From: Shewanella algicola
GTDB lineage: Bacteria; Pseudomonadota; Gammaproteobacteria; Enterobacterales; Shewanellaceae
DNA: 64,000 nt
Assembly: GCF_014648035.1 (NCBI RefSeq)
Contig: NZ_BMQI01000001.1
Span: 1 to 64,000, forward strand
Direction of reading: 5' to 3'
Shown in pieces: positions 1-8,983 of this stretch. The notes below the pieces were generated by a model. It had not been told where the DNA came from, did not search any database, and saw only the letters and a list, made by a program, of their open reading frames with translations. Position numbers and translations under genes: made by a program. Positions within the stretch are counted from its first letter, which is position 1. Every line of letters begins with the position of its first letter.

Positions 1-61
1 AGATAGAATTGTGAAACATATTAACTAAATTGCAGTTACACAGAATCTGTTACACCCTCTT

Positions 62-93
62 AAAAAAGGCAGAATATCGATTCTGCCTTTTTT
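62..93. terminator. Intrinsic terminator, probably bidirectional
   Basis: GGCAGAAT pairs with ATTCTGCC around a short loop, with an A-run before and a T-run after. It can end a plus-strand gene lying left of the window and the minus-strand gene ending at 131. Confidence 0.75.
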
Positions 94-130
94 GTTTAAA
101 CGGTATTCATCTTGGATTGACCTAGGGTGA

Positions 131-379
131 TCAGTGCTTAGGCTTAACCCCATTCTTAACCATATCTTGACCCGTTTCAAAAATTTCAGGTGTCACCCAG
201 CGACCAAGTAAAAGCTTATGGTTATCACCAAATACCGCAACAAAATGACGACCATCAGCATTACTGGTTGCCATGCCCACGCCAGCAACACCTTCTAAAC
301 CTAAACCGCCCTTTTCAACTAACACTAAAAAGCGTTCTAAATCGGCTAAATTATCAATCACATCATTTTCAATATTCAT
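131..379 (-). CDS. Small hypothetical protein
   Basis: About 82 residues, acidic N-terminus (MNIENDVIDNLADLERFL), no signal peptide or membrane segment. I do not recognise the family. The ATG at 379 is preferred over an upstream in-frame GTG at 394 because AGGAAG sits about 5 bases before it, and the GTG would place that ribosome-binding site inside the coding sequence. The gene is followed by the hairpin at 62-93. It could be a small cytosolic accessory protein; no function is inferred. Confidence 0.6.
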   Translation of the reverse strand: MNIENDVIDNLADLERFLVLVEKGGLGLEGVAGVGMATSNADGRHFVAVFGDNHKLLLGRWVTPEIFETGQDMVKNGVKPKH

Positions 380-503
380 ATACTTCCTAACCACTTTATA
401 TCAGAACTTGGGCGCTACTTTAGCGCATTAAACCACAATAATCTTCTCTTTATCCGTGGCAGTTTCACCCTTAACGTCACTTTCTCTTTCATGAATTTCT
501 AAG

Positions 504-1907
504 TTAAAAGTGTAACGTGAGATCAATTAACTGTGCATCATCATCGTATGAATCAAAATTAATCGACAACATTACCCCCCCTTCAGTCAGCATAATGTTA
601 TCAAAATTATCTTCTGCGATAGGGTATCGCGCTAACAATTCAGACTTAATTGCAGGCAAGTTGTAACGGGCAAGCACTGCTTTAAATTCACTCATCGTTT
701 GCGCGCCAAACATCGACTCAGTAATGTTGATCGAATTAACCACGCCTTGGCGATCAAACCCTAATAACACATTACTATTGACCAACACTTTTGCACCACT
801 TTCAGTTAATTGAATTTGGTTACTGAGCTGTTGTGGTTGCAAGGTATAAGCTTGTGGTGATGTTAATGTCAGTAGTGTTGCGATATCAATATTATCAAAA
901 TTGCCAAAGTTAACCTGATGCTCATCGATTGTTGTTAACGGTAAAATAGCAAAGCTGTTTAGCCGAGAAACCGCCTCTTGAGACATGCTTTCATTGTAGT
1001 CTTCAAAAGTTAATAACAAGCGGCTATTTTTACCTGCAACACTGTAAACATCACCTTGCTTTTTAAGCGCTAAATGCGCCTTAACACTATTGAGTTCATC
1101 ACCTTGATGCACCTTGTTTGCAATCACCCAATTATCGCTGTCATAGTTTTCACTTAAAGGGATTTGATTTTGACCATGACCATTTAATAGCCCTAAATCT
1201 TGAGTAATCATTGCGACACGACTGTCTTTAATCACAAACCATAAACTGCGCCCATAACCATAAACGGTGGCACCATTGTCGAGTTGCAATTGAATACTAT
1301 GAGGGCCTAATGCAGGTAATAAATCATCAACTGAGTCACCAATGTGTATGCCATAGGCACTGTCGGTAGTAATAAGCGCATCAGGTGCTTGGTGTTTTTG
1401 CGCTTGTTTTAACAAATTGCCTTCATTTGGCATCGTCAACTTAACGGTGGTTTGGGTATACGAAACAGCTTTACCCTTACTGTTATAAGGTGTGGGGTCG
1501 CTGCTAAGCTGTGTATCGTCACACAAGTTAACGTATTGCACTGTGGTAATAACATGGATTTGTTGGGTGCTCGACTGAGCTCGGTTACTGCCATCTTGCA
1601 GATCAATACTTCGATCAATTCCGCCTACCGTTAACCTATCAACAATCACCGCATCCGCGCCAGCAGCTGAGGCTTTGCGTTGTATTTCCACCAAGGCTTG
1701 CTGCACATACGCATCACGATGTGACAATACGTCACCATTAGAGGATTTCAGTAAGTCAGGGTCAATATCGTAAACCATTTTATCATTGGCGGTATTGATA
1801 GTTTGCGGGCTACAAAGGGGATAAAAATCTAAAATAGGCGGTAATTCATTGGCAAATGTGGCAGGACTAAAAGCCGCTAAGCAAACAATGTAATGTGAAA
1901 ATTTCAT
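504..1907 (-). CDS. Secreted hypothetical protein
   Basis: About 467 residues starting MKFSHYIVCLAAFSPATFA, a Sec signal peptide with a likely cleavage after TFA, so periplasmic or exported. The ATG at 1907 follows AAGGA at good spacing; an upstream in-frame start at 1952 would bury the signal peptide. The mature part has no motif I recognise. The N-terminal third (ALVEIQRKASAAGADAVIVDRL) resembles the small periplasmic domains seen in lipoproteins and stress proteins, but that is only a resemblance. It stands alone, divergent from the CotH-like gene. Function unknown. Confidence 0.65.
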   Translation of the reverse strand: MKFSHYIVCLAAFSPATFANELPPILDFYPLCSPQTINTANDKMVYDIDPDLLKSSNGDVLSHRDAYVQQALVEIQRKASAAGADAVIVDRLTVGGIDRSIDLQDGSNRAQSSTQQIHVITTVQYVNLCDDTQLSSDPTPYNSKGKAVSYTQTTVKLTMPNEGNLLKQAQKHQAPDALITTDSAYGIHIGDSVDDLLPALGPHSIQLQLDNGATVYGYGRSLWFVIKDSRVAMITQDLGLLNGHGQNQIPLSENYDSDNWVIANKVHQGDELNSVKAHLALKKQGDVYSVAGKNSRLLLTFEDYNESMSQEAVSRLNSFAILPLTTIDEHQVNFGNFDNIDIATLLTLTSPQAYTLQPQQLSNQIQLTESGAKVLVNSNVLLGFDRQGVVNSINITESMFGAQTMSEFKAVLARYNLPAIKSELLARYPIAEDNFDNIMLTEGGVMLSINFDSYDDDAQLIDLTLHF

Positions 1908-2206
1908 GAATCTTCCTTGAGTTAAATCCGTGTTTTTATATTGTGATAACACTTATAAGTGACTCTACCCTAATGTGAAATACGATGACAGTAAACTCAT
2001 CGGCGTTATTGGTGCCTAGGAAGATAATGTAAAAATGAATAAATAAGACACCTACTACTATTTCATCATTTCTATCAACTTGCCCTATATATCCTTTTTC
2101 TCTGCACAATTTTTACACCTTTGAGCAGTAACATCTTATTAACGATTTTATTTCAGTGAATCAACCGAAACCTCACTACGTAAAAGATAAGACTTAGGAG
2201 AATTTG

Positions 2207-3709
2207 ATGCTTACTATCAATAAATTAAATAACAACAATCGACGATTAAATCAGCCGATGATGTTATTGCTAATCATCATGCTGGCTAGCATGTTAGTGC
2301 TTACCGGTTGCGACAGTGGCGCAAGCGATAGCACCACAGACACGAGTGAAGTCGCAAGCATAACAGACACCGATACCAGCATGGATACAGACACAGATAC
2401 TGATACTGAAGTCACTGATGCTGACTTTGAAGCCACTGATTGGACAGATGAAACCCACAGCAAAGATGCCGAGCCTAATTTTGATGAAGTGTTTAGCGAC
2501 ACCGAAGTTAAACGCTTTGACATTGTCGTCACCGAAGCGCGCTGGCAAAGTATGTTAGATGACATGGCTGAGCTCTATGGCGAGTTTGGTAGAAACTCAT
2601 CAAATAGCTTAAGCGATACCGATGAAGACCCTATTTTTGTGCCCGCTGAAGTGTTTTATAACGGCACCCAATGGTATCGCGTTGGGATCCGCTTTAAAGG
2701 TAACTCATCACTGCAAACCAGTTGGCAGCAAGGTATTTTAAAGCTTGCCTTTAAACTCGACTTTGACGAATATGAAGATGATTACCCACAAATTAAAAAC
2801 CAACGTTTTTATGGGTTTAAAAAGTTTAGTTTAAAAAATAACTATAACGACGAATCAATGCTTCGCGACAAAGTCGCCGCCGACGTATTTAAAGACGCAG
2901 GATTAGCTGTATCACACACCGGTTTTTATACCTTATACGTCGACCATGGCGACGGCCCAGAATACTTTGGTTTATACACCCTAGTAGAAGAAGTCGATGA
3001 CACCGTAATCGACACGCAATTTTCAAGCGACGATGGCAATTTATACAAGCCCGAAGATGATGGCGCCATGTTTGTTGAAGGGTCGTTTAACCAAGACGAT
3101 TTTGAGAAAAAAACTAACGAAGATGATGAAGACTGGTCTGATATTGAAGCCCTATTTAGTGCATTACATGACGACACTTATACTAGCGATCGTGCAACCT
3201 GGCGCACCAATCTTGAAGCGGTATTTGATGTTGATGTATTTTTAAAATACTTAGCGGTCAATGGCATTATTCAAAATTGGGATACTTATGGTCTTATGCC
3301 ACACAACTATTACTTGTATAACAACCCTGACACCTCAAAGTTAACCTGGATCCCATGGGACAACAACGAAGCGTTACAAGACGGTAATATGGGTGGTGCA
3401 TTGGCGTTAGATTTCTCAGACTTGAATTCAAGCAGCTGGCCGCTCATCGCAAAACTGTACGCAGATGATGTCTATCGTGAGCAATATAACGAATATATAC
3501 TTGAGGTGATTAGCGATGCATTTGAAACCAATAAGATGCAAGCCAACTATAACGCTTCTTCAGCACTGGTTGCACCTTATGCCACAACAGAAATATCTGG
3601 CTACACCTTCTTAGAAAGTACCAACGACTTTTATAATGCCGTCGATAAGTTGTTAGAACACGCAGAAGATAGAGCAACTGCAGTAGATAAATACTTAGAT
3701 ACCCAGTAA
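2207..3709 (+). CDS. CotH-kinase-family lipoprotein
   Basis: About 500 residues. The N-terminus has a hydrophobic stretch ending in the lipobox LTGC, so a lipid-anchored envelope protein is predicted. An Asp/Thr-rich low-complexity linker follows (about residues 38-75), then a CotH-type domain: RVGIRFKGNSS, FKKFSLKN, SMLRDKVAADVF, FGLYTLVEEVD, GNLYKPEDD and IPWDNNEAL. CotH of Bacillus spores is an atypical protein kinase; Gram-negative homologues are largely uncharacterised. The usual second Asp of the WDxD-like motif reads Asn here (WDNN), so catalysis is uncertain. The ATG at 2207 is chosen over a TTG at 2204 because of the AGGAG 6 bases upstream. Monocistronic, ending at a strong hairpin. 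Confidence 0.8.
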   Translation: MLTINKLNNNNRRLNQPMMLLLIIMLASMLVLTGCDSGASDSTTDTSEVASITDTDTSMDTDTDTDTEVTDADFEATDWTDETHSKDAEPNFDEVFSDTEVKRFDIVVTEARWQSMLDDMAELYGEFGRNSSNSLSDTDEDPIFVPAEVFYNGTQWYRVGIRFKGNSSLQTSWQQGILKLAFKLDFDEYEDDYPQIKNQRFYGFKKFSLKNNYNDESMLRDKVAADVFKDAGLAVSHTGFYTLYVDHGDGPEYFGLYTLVEEVDDTVIDTQFSSDDGNLYKPEDDGAMFVEGSFNQDDFEKKTNEDDEDWSDIEALFSALHDDTYTSDRATWRTNLEAVFDVDVFLKYLAVNGIIQNWDTYGLMPHNYYLYNNPDTSKLTWIPWDNNEALQDGNMGGALALDFSDLNSSSWPLIAKLYADDVYREQYNEYILEVISDAFETNKMQANYNASSALVAPYATTEISGYTFLESTNDFYNAVDKLLEHAEDRATAVDKYLDTQ

Positions 3710-3730
3710 TGACAATATTTATCAATTAAA

Positions 3731-3770
3731 AAAGCGAACCAAGCAGAGCTATTTCTGCTTGGTTCGCTTT
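3731..3770. terminator. Strong bidirectional terminator
   Basis: A perfect 17-bp stem (3731-3747 with 3754-3770) around a 6-base loop lies between the convergent CotH-like gene and the sigma-54 regulator gene. T-rich sequence follows on both strands. Confidence 0.85.
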
Positions 3771-3802
3771 GTCATTTTAGTCTGAAAATATAAGGCTTTG
3801 GC

Positions 3803-5431
3803 TTAAGATTCAGCGGGAGCGTTATATTCATGTACCTTTCGGTATAGTGTGGCGATGCCTATTTGGAGGGCTTCAGCAGCTTTATGTTTATCGTTATCAC
3901 ACAACTCAATCGCCGACAAAATATAGTCGCGCTCGACATCTTTCATCGGCTGAATTTGATCTTTAAACTTAACCGCCACCGAGGCGGTCGAAACTTCGTA
4001 AGGCAAATCAATCGGTTCAATCCATTCCCCCTGACAAAGTGCCACTGCCCGCTCCATGGCATTTTGTAATTCACGCACATTTCCAGGCCAAGCATAATTC
4101 ATTAGCTTTTGTACTGTTGCTCGCGATAAGCCGGTAATGGTGCGATCCATTTGTTCGCAAAATTTATACAAAAACTTATTCGCTAACGGCAATATATCTT
4201 CGCCACGATGAGACAAAGACGGAATATCAAGCTCAATCACCTTAATGCGGTACAGCAAATCAAGCCTAAAATGCCCTACTTCCACTTCTTGCTCTAAATT
4301 GCGGTTGGTTGCGGCAATGATCCGAACATCAAATGGCCGAGAGAGGTTTTCTCCTACACGCTTTACTTCTCGCTCTTGGATTGCTCGAAGCAGCTTAACT
4401 TGCATATTTAAACTGGTTTCACCAATTTCATCTAAAAATAATGTGCCACCTTCAGCTTCTTCAAATAACCCCGCACGGGCACGGTCTGCGCCAGTAAATG
4501 CTCCTTTAACATGGCCGAATAACTCAGACTCAAGTAAGGTTTCACTTAATGCGCCACAATTAACCGTAATAAAGGGTTTGTGTTTTCGCTTAGAGCATAG
4601 ATGAACATATCGGCTCACATACTCTTTACCGACACCACTGTCACCTGTAACTAAAATAGACGAGTCCACTTTAGCGACTCGCCGTGCCATATCCATCAGT
4701 TTTAGCATTGATGAGCTGCGTACCACAAAACCCGGCGTAGGCTCAATATCGCCATTAATAAAGGCTAATTGCTGCTTTTTACGGGCAAATTTCTCTTCTA
4801 GCTTTTGAAAATCTTCAGTCAATTTAACCAATATCTGATTACTGTCCGCGATTTCAAAGTAAGGTAAATGAGGGGTTAGTTTTTCGTCCCAATTCTCTTT
4901 AAAACGACCAACAACATGACAAGTCTTTGAGCCGCTAGCACAACAACTGTCTTCGATAAAATACACCTCACGGCCAGTACGATAACTCTCATAACCACTG
5001 GCAAATCCAACAAGTGTCCAACAGACTCCAGTTTCGGACTCACCAATGAGGTCTAGGTGCTGTTCAGCCTCATAAGAGTTAACGATAGTGGATTCAATGA
5101 TGGGTAAATCACCTTCACCATCACTAATCTTGATGTCGATGGTATTCACTAAACCAAACAACCGATGTAAGTGTTCACCGCCAAAACCCTCGGCTACGAT
5201 CTCCGGAAACTCCTTATGCAGCATTTCAGCTGTGCGCCATCCATGAGCATAACCAAAGCGCGTTAAAATCTTTCTTGCGCCATGTTGACCTAGGGTTTCA
5301 ATAATTTCTTTTCTTAATAAACCTAATGCTAAAGCATCAAAAATCAATACCCTACGTTGCATAAAACGAACAAGTGAGTCCGTTGGCGAAATCGTCAGTA
5401 ACTCTTTTAACGCTAATTCCTTTGCTTTCAT
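3803..5431 (-). CDS. Sigma-54-dependent activator, XylR/DmpR type
   Basis: About 542 residues in three parts. Residues 1-210: a XylR_N plus V4R sensor domain with Cys-x22-Glu-x2-Cys-x7-Cys (VCW, then IEDSC, then KTC), the spacing of the zinc site in the phenol sensors MopR and DmpR. Residues 230-470: an AAA+ domain with Walker A GDSGVGKE, the sigma-54-contacting GAFTGA loop and Walker B GTLFLDEIGE. Residues 500-540: a Fis-type helix-turn-helix (KAAEALQIGIATLYRKV). The family binds aromatic effectors and activates -24/-12 promoters. The position matching the phenol-contacting Trp of MopR reads Ile (IVNSYEAEQHL), suggesting a different ligand; that alignment is from memory. Divergent from the reductase operon it most likely controls. 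The ATG at 5431 is preferred over a TTG at 5434. Confidence 0.9.
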   Translation of the reverse strand: MKAKELALKELLTISPTDSLVRFMQRRVLIFDALALGLLRKEIIETLGQHGARKILTRFGYAHGWRTAEMLHKEFPEIVAEGFGGEHLHRLFGLVNTIDIKISDGEGDLPIIESTIVNSYEAEQHLDLIGESETGVCWTLVGFASGYESYRTGREVYFIEDSCCASGSKTCHVVGRFKENWDEKLTPHLPYFEIADSNQILVKLTEDFQKLEEKFARKKQQLAFINGDIEPTPGFVVRSSSMLKLMDMARRVAKVDSSILVTGDSGVGKEYVSRYVHLCSKRKHKPFITVNCGALSETLLESELFGHVKGAFTGADRARAGLFEEAEGGTLFLDEIGETSLNMQVKLLRAIQEREVKRVGENLSRPFDVRIIAATNRNLEQEVEVGHFRLDLLYRIKVIELDIPSLSHRGEDILPLANKFLYKFCEQMDRTITGLSRATVQKLMNYAWPGNVRELQNAMERAVALCQGEWIEPIDLPYEVSTASVAVKFKDQIQPMKDVERDYILSAIELCDNDKHKAAEALQIGIATLYRKVHEYNAPAES

Positions 5432-5449
5432 CAAGCAGCACCAAATCCA

Positions 5450-5464
5450 TTATCAATTTGATAA
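5450..5464. promoter_or_regulatory. Candidate upstream activating sequence for the sigma-54 activator
   Basis: TTATCAATTTGATAA is a perfect 15-base palindrome with a central T. It resembles the XylR/DmpR UAS core (TCAATTGATC-like). It lies about 80 bases upstream of the -24 element, as expected for an enhancer-binding activator. A second, weaker dyad (GTCT-N6-AGAC) lies at 5503-5516. Confidence 0.5.
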
Positions 5465-5545
5465 CACTACTACCAAAGTGATAATTACAGCTTCATAAAA
5501 TTGTCTTATTTGAGACGGGGTTCAAAAATAATCGCCACTTTTTTT

Positions 5546-5560
5546 TGGCACGCTCTTTGC
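5546..5560 (+). promoter_or_regulatory. Sigma-54 (-24/-12) promoter
   Basis: TGGCAC-N5-TTGC with the invariant GG and GC at the required 10-base separation, 55 bases before the flavoprotein start. It faces the reductase operon and matches the consensus fully. The divergent sigma-54 activator makes the assignment strong. Confidence 0.85.
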
Positions 5561-5615
5561 GATATAGGGTTAAGGCCACTTCACTCGGCCGCCAACAAAA
5601 ATGGAGAATGTTGCA

Positions 5616-7331
5616 ATGAAATTTGAAGACAAAACTGAACTGACCAATGAATCTCGTCGTGGTTTCTTAAAAGGCACTGCAGTAGCGAGTGCTGTAGCCG
5701 TTGTCGGCACCACAGTGCCAGGCGCAGCAATGGCAAGTAGCATGTCAATTGGGAAAAATGTTAAGGATGAGCATAAATGGAGCTGGGAAGAACCAGCAGA
5801 ACCCATTGCTAAGCGTCATATCAAAAATGTTGTTGATACAGATATCGTGGTTATTGGTGCTGGTCTTTCAGGTCTTTCTGCTGCCCTTTCTGCCGCTCAA
5901 TTAGGTGCGAAAGTAGAAATCATTGAAAAAAACAAAGTGCCAGCTTTCCGCGGTGGTCATATCACAGCCGTAAACAGTAAAATTCAACAAGCCATGGGGA
6001 TCAATAATGATGCTCGTCAAATCCTCCGTGAAATTGTTGCATGGAACCTTGGTCGTGTTGATGAGACATTAATTAAAGAATTTTTCAGTCGTAGTGGTTC
6101 AGCAATGGATTGGGCGACAGACATTGGCAGAAAGCATGGTTTAGAAGTCACTATGTGGGAAGGATATTATAAAGGTCCTGATTATACAGAATACCCAGTA
6201 ACTCATTTCTTCCACGAAAAAGATGCCGATTTATCTTATGTTTACGGCCAATCAAACGGTATTGGTAACGCAACAATTGTACCTGTTTTAGAAAAAGAAG
6301 CGGTTGCGAACGGTGTTAATATTAATTACAAAACACCGTCTGTTCAAATTCTTCGTGATGCTGAAGGCAATGCGATGGGAGTCATTGCTGGTAAACGAGG
6401 TAATTACACCCAGTTTAACGCCAAAAATGTCATTATAGCGACAGGCGATTACGCTTCAAACACTGAAATGTTACAGCGTTACTCTCCATTTTCTTTAAAA
6501 GCTGATGCACAAATCTATTTCCCTAATAAGTGTAATACTGGCGAAGGCATCACCCAAGCGTTACAAGCTGGCGCAGTGATGCAGCAACATGAACCACATG
6601 GCGCTGTTATCCATCTTGAAGCCGGGGCGGCGAGTTATGGTTTCTTACACGTTAACACTAACGGTAAGCGTTTCAAGAACGAAGATGTAAATACTCAATC
6701 TAAAAGCTGCACTAAAGAACTACAGCCTGATGGCGTTGCTTGGACTGTTTATGACAAAGACTGGGCTGATCAAGTCAAAGCTCAAGTTGATGGCGATCTA
6801 GCGGGTGGTTTGTTCTATGGTCAAATGTGGCAACCATGGGGCAAAGGCTGGAACAAAGAAATTGAACAAATGACTCAAGAAGCACACATCAAAGATGGCA
6901 AGGTTGTGGTTGCTAACTCTGTTGCAGAACTAGCTCAAAAAATGGAAGTTCCCGTCGCAGACCTTGAGAAAACGATTGCCCGTTACAACGAACTTTATCA
7001 GCAACAAAATGACACTGATTTTGGCAAGCGTAAAGAATTGCTCACCCCAATTCTTAAAGCGCCATTCTATGCCGGTAAACTTTACAGCACACTACTGACT
7101 GTGTGTGGTGGTTTAGGCACCGACTCTAGCCTGCTCGTTAAAGACAAAAACAACAACTCGATTCCTGGTCTGTATGTAGTTGGTGCTGCTCAAGGTGATT
7201 TCTTCTCTAATGACTATCCAACTCTGTGTCCTGGCATTGGCCATGGCCGCTGTCTTACCTACGGTCGCATGGCGGGTATTTTAGCCGCTGGCGGTGACGT
7301 AGATAAACTTTTACCTGCTATCGAAATCTAA
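5616..7331 (+). CDS. Tat-exported FAD-dependent reductase, fumarate-reductase flavoprotein family
   Basis: About 571 residues. The twin-arginine signal SRRGFLKG followed by a hydrophobic stretch ending near AMAS predicts export of the folded, FAD-loaded protein. The FAD-binding Rossmann motif is VIGAGLSGLSAALSAAQ with EIIEK; FAD contacts continue at IPGLYVVGAAQGDF. The family reduces an alkene bond in the periplasm using electrons from a multihaem cytochrome. The dicarboxylate-binding HHTMGG segment of true fumarate reductases is replaced by LTVCGGLG, and the C-terminal active region reads NDYPTLCPGIGHGRCLTYGR, so fumarate is an unlikely substrate. No haem domain is fused; the cytochrome is the next gene. 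The ATG at 5616 follows GGAGA at 8 bases. The operon is headed by the sigma-54 promoter at 5546. Confidence 0.85.
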   Translation: MKFEDKTELTNESRRGFLKGTAVASAVAVVGTTVPGAAMASSMSIGKNVKDEHKWSWEEPAEPIAKRHIKNVVDTDIVVIGAGLSGLSAALSAAQLGAKVEIIEKNKVPAFRGGHITAVNSKIQQAMGINNDARQILREIVAWNLGRVDETLIKEFFSRSGSAMDWATDIGRKHGLEVTMWEGYYKGPDYTEYPVTHFFHEKDADLSYVYGQSNGIGNATIVPVLEKEAVANGVNINYKTPSVQILRDAEGNAMGVIAGKRGNYTQFNAKNVIIATGDYASNTEMLQRYSPFSLKADAQIYFPNKCNTGEGITQALQAGAVMQQHEPHGAVIHLEAGAASYGFLHVNTNGKRFKNEDVNTQSKSCTKELQPDGVAWTVYDKDWADQVKAQVDGDLAGGLFYGQMWQPWGKGWNKEIEQMTQEAHIKDGKVVVANSVAELAQKMEVPVADLEKTIARYNELYQQQNDTDFGKRKELLTPILKAPFYAGKLYSTLLTVCGGLGTDSSLLVKDKNNNSIPGLYVVGAAQGDFFSNDYPTLCPGIGHGRCLTYGRMAGILAAGGDVDKLLPAIEI

Positions 7332-7402
7332 GTTTAACTCATCTATACGTTACTCAGCAGCCCAACAGTGCTGGGTAACGTATTGAGTTTAAGGTTGTAT
7401 TT

Positions 7403-7894
7403 GTGAAAAAACTAACTCTGCTCGGCAAAGTGTTACTGCCTATTTGGCTGCTACTGTCTATGTCTGCACATGCCGATGACTCCTGTGCACAAGGGTGCCA
7501 CATTATCAAGCCTTACGAGGACGGGATAAGCAACGCTAACTTACTTTCATCAAAACATATCGCCAATGGCATTACTTGTATTGATTGTCATGAACAAGAT
7601 GATGAAACGCGCAAGATGGAAGCTGAAGCTTACGCAAACGGTGAATATGATGACCCAATGTATACCAGAGAATTTGAAAATGATTTCTGCTTACGTTGCC
7701 ACGAAGATTATGAAGTGCTTGCTGAAAAAACTAAACATCTAGAAGAGGAATGGGGAATAAATCCTCATGAATCTCATCTAGATCCTGAATGTTATCAATG
7801 CCATAAATCCCATCAATCTTCTACTGTTGTTTGTGCCGAATGTCATATGGGCGAATGGGACAAACGAATGCCTGAAGGATGGGAGCTCAAATAA
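7403..7894 (+). CDS. Periplasmic multihaem cytochrome c
   Basis: 163 residues with signal peptide MKKLTLLGKVLLPIWLLLSMSAHA. Four canonical CXXCH haem sites are visible (CIDCH, CLRCH, CYQCH, CAECH), plus a CX3CH variant (CAQGCH) just after the signal peptide. Extra His residues can serve as distal ligands, as in tetrahaem cytochromes fused to or paired with Shewanella flavin reductases. It starts 71 bases after the flavoprotein and most likely passes electrons from the quinol pool (via CymA or similar) to it. The start is GTG, preceded by AAGG at 8 bases. The variant first motif may or may not bind haem. Confidence 0.85.
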   Translation: MKKLTLLGKVLLPIWLLLSMSAHADDSCAQGCHIIKPYEDGISNANLLSSKHIANGITCIDCHEQDDETRKMEAEAYANGEYDDPMYTREFENDFCLRCHEDYEVLAEKTKHLEEEWGINPHESHLDPECYQCHKSHQSSTVVCAECHMGEWDKRMPEGWELK

Positions 7895-8004
7895 TATCCC
7901 ATAAAAAATATAACAACTTAATCATAAAAAATGAGTTGGTATTAACGACTCTTTATCGCGTAGTAATCACTTAAGCGGTGCCTACTATGTAGGAGAACAA
8001 CATC

Positions 8005-8931
8005 ATGGACACTAAATTAACTCAAACAGTTTCAACAATAGCTCTAGCTTGCGCATTAACATTCAGCGCTAATGCACTAGCTGCAACTTCTGGATCTCAT
8101 TATTCTATCGGTACAGAGGGGGTTGAAGCGGGATCTCCGCCACCACCGGGTATGCACTATCGTGTGTATAACAGCTATTATGACACGGATAAATTAACGG
8201 ATAATGATGGTAACGCCGTTCCGGTAGACTTTGACCTTAGTGTCGTTGCACAAGCCCACAGGTTTGTAAACGTCACCGATGCGAAGCTATTGGGAGCCAA
8301 CGTTTCTTACAACATAATTGTTCCATTAGTCAAAAAAGACATCTCTATTAGTGGTGCTTTCGACCGTTCTTCAGATTTTGAAGTCAGTGATATTATTCTC
8401 GAACCATTAGGGTTATTTTGGTACAACAAACAATTTGACGGCATATTAGCTATCGCAGCGGTTGCGCCAACAGGTGATTACTCTTCCGATAAGCCGGAGT
8501 CTGTCGGCCTAGGGTATTGGTCAGGCTTGATAACCGCTGGGGGAACATACTATTTTGATGAAGACCGCAGCTGGAGCTTTAGCGCGTTAACCCGTACCTT
8601 ATGGCACGGCCATCAAGATGACACAGGGATACGCCCTGGTTCAGAGTTTATGGTTGAAGGCGGTATTGGCAAAAACATGATGTTCGACGGACAGTGGATC
8701 GTGCGTCCTGGTATCAACTATGCTGCGTCCTGGCAAATCAGTGACGATAGTAAAGACGGTGAAGGCACCTTAGCCAGCGAACGTAAGCAAGTTTATGGTA
8801 TTGGTGCTGAAATCAACATGATGTACTTGCCTTGGTTATTGCAAGCAGATTTACGCTACTTAACGGAATTTGATGCTGAAAATACCTCAGAAGGCGACAG
8901 TATCACATTGACCATCACCAAATCGTTTTAA
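8005..8931 (+). CDS. Outer-membrane channel, SphA / phenol MetA-pathway family
   Basis: 308 residues with signal peptide ending near ANALAA. The pattern GSHYSIGTEGVEAGSPPPPGMHYRVYN followed by alternating beta-strand segments and a C-terminal Phe (TITKSF) is typical of the MetA-pathway phenol degradation family of outer-membrane proteins, thought to import hydrophobic or aromatic compounds. Third gene of the reductase operon, 110 bases after the cytochrome with its own AGGAG, and followed by a terminator. The context suggests that it admits the substrate of the reductase to the periplasm; this is inference. Confidence 0.8.
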   Translation: MDTKLTQTVSTIALACALTFSANALAATSGSHYSIGTEGVEAGSPPPPGMHYRVYNSYYDTDKLTDNDGNAVPVDFDLSVVAQAHRFVNVTDAKLLGANVSYNIIVPLVKKDISISGAFDRSSDFEVSDIILEPLGLFWYNKQFDGILAIAAVAPTGDYSSDKPESVGLGYWSGLITAGGTYYFDEDRSWSFSALTRTLWHGHQDDTGIRPGSEFMVEGGIGKNMMFDGQWIVRPGINYAASWQISDDSKDGEGTLASERKQVYGIGAEINMMYLPWLLQADLRYLTEFDAENTSEGDSITLTITKSF

Positions 8932-8955
8932 CTGATTCGGTAAGATCAAAATCGA

Positions 8956-8983
8956 AAAGCCCATTAACATCATGATGGGCTTT
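8956..8983 (+). terminator. Terminator of the reductase operon
   Basis: AAAGCCCAT pairs with ATGGGCTTT across a 10-base loop, 25 bases after the porin stop. Confidence 0.75.
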
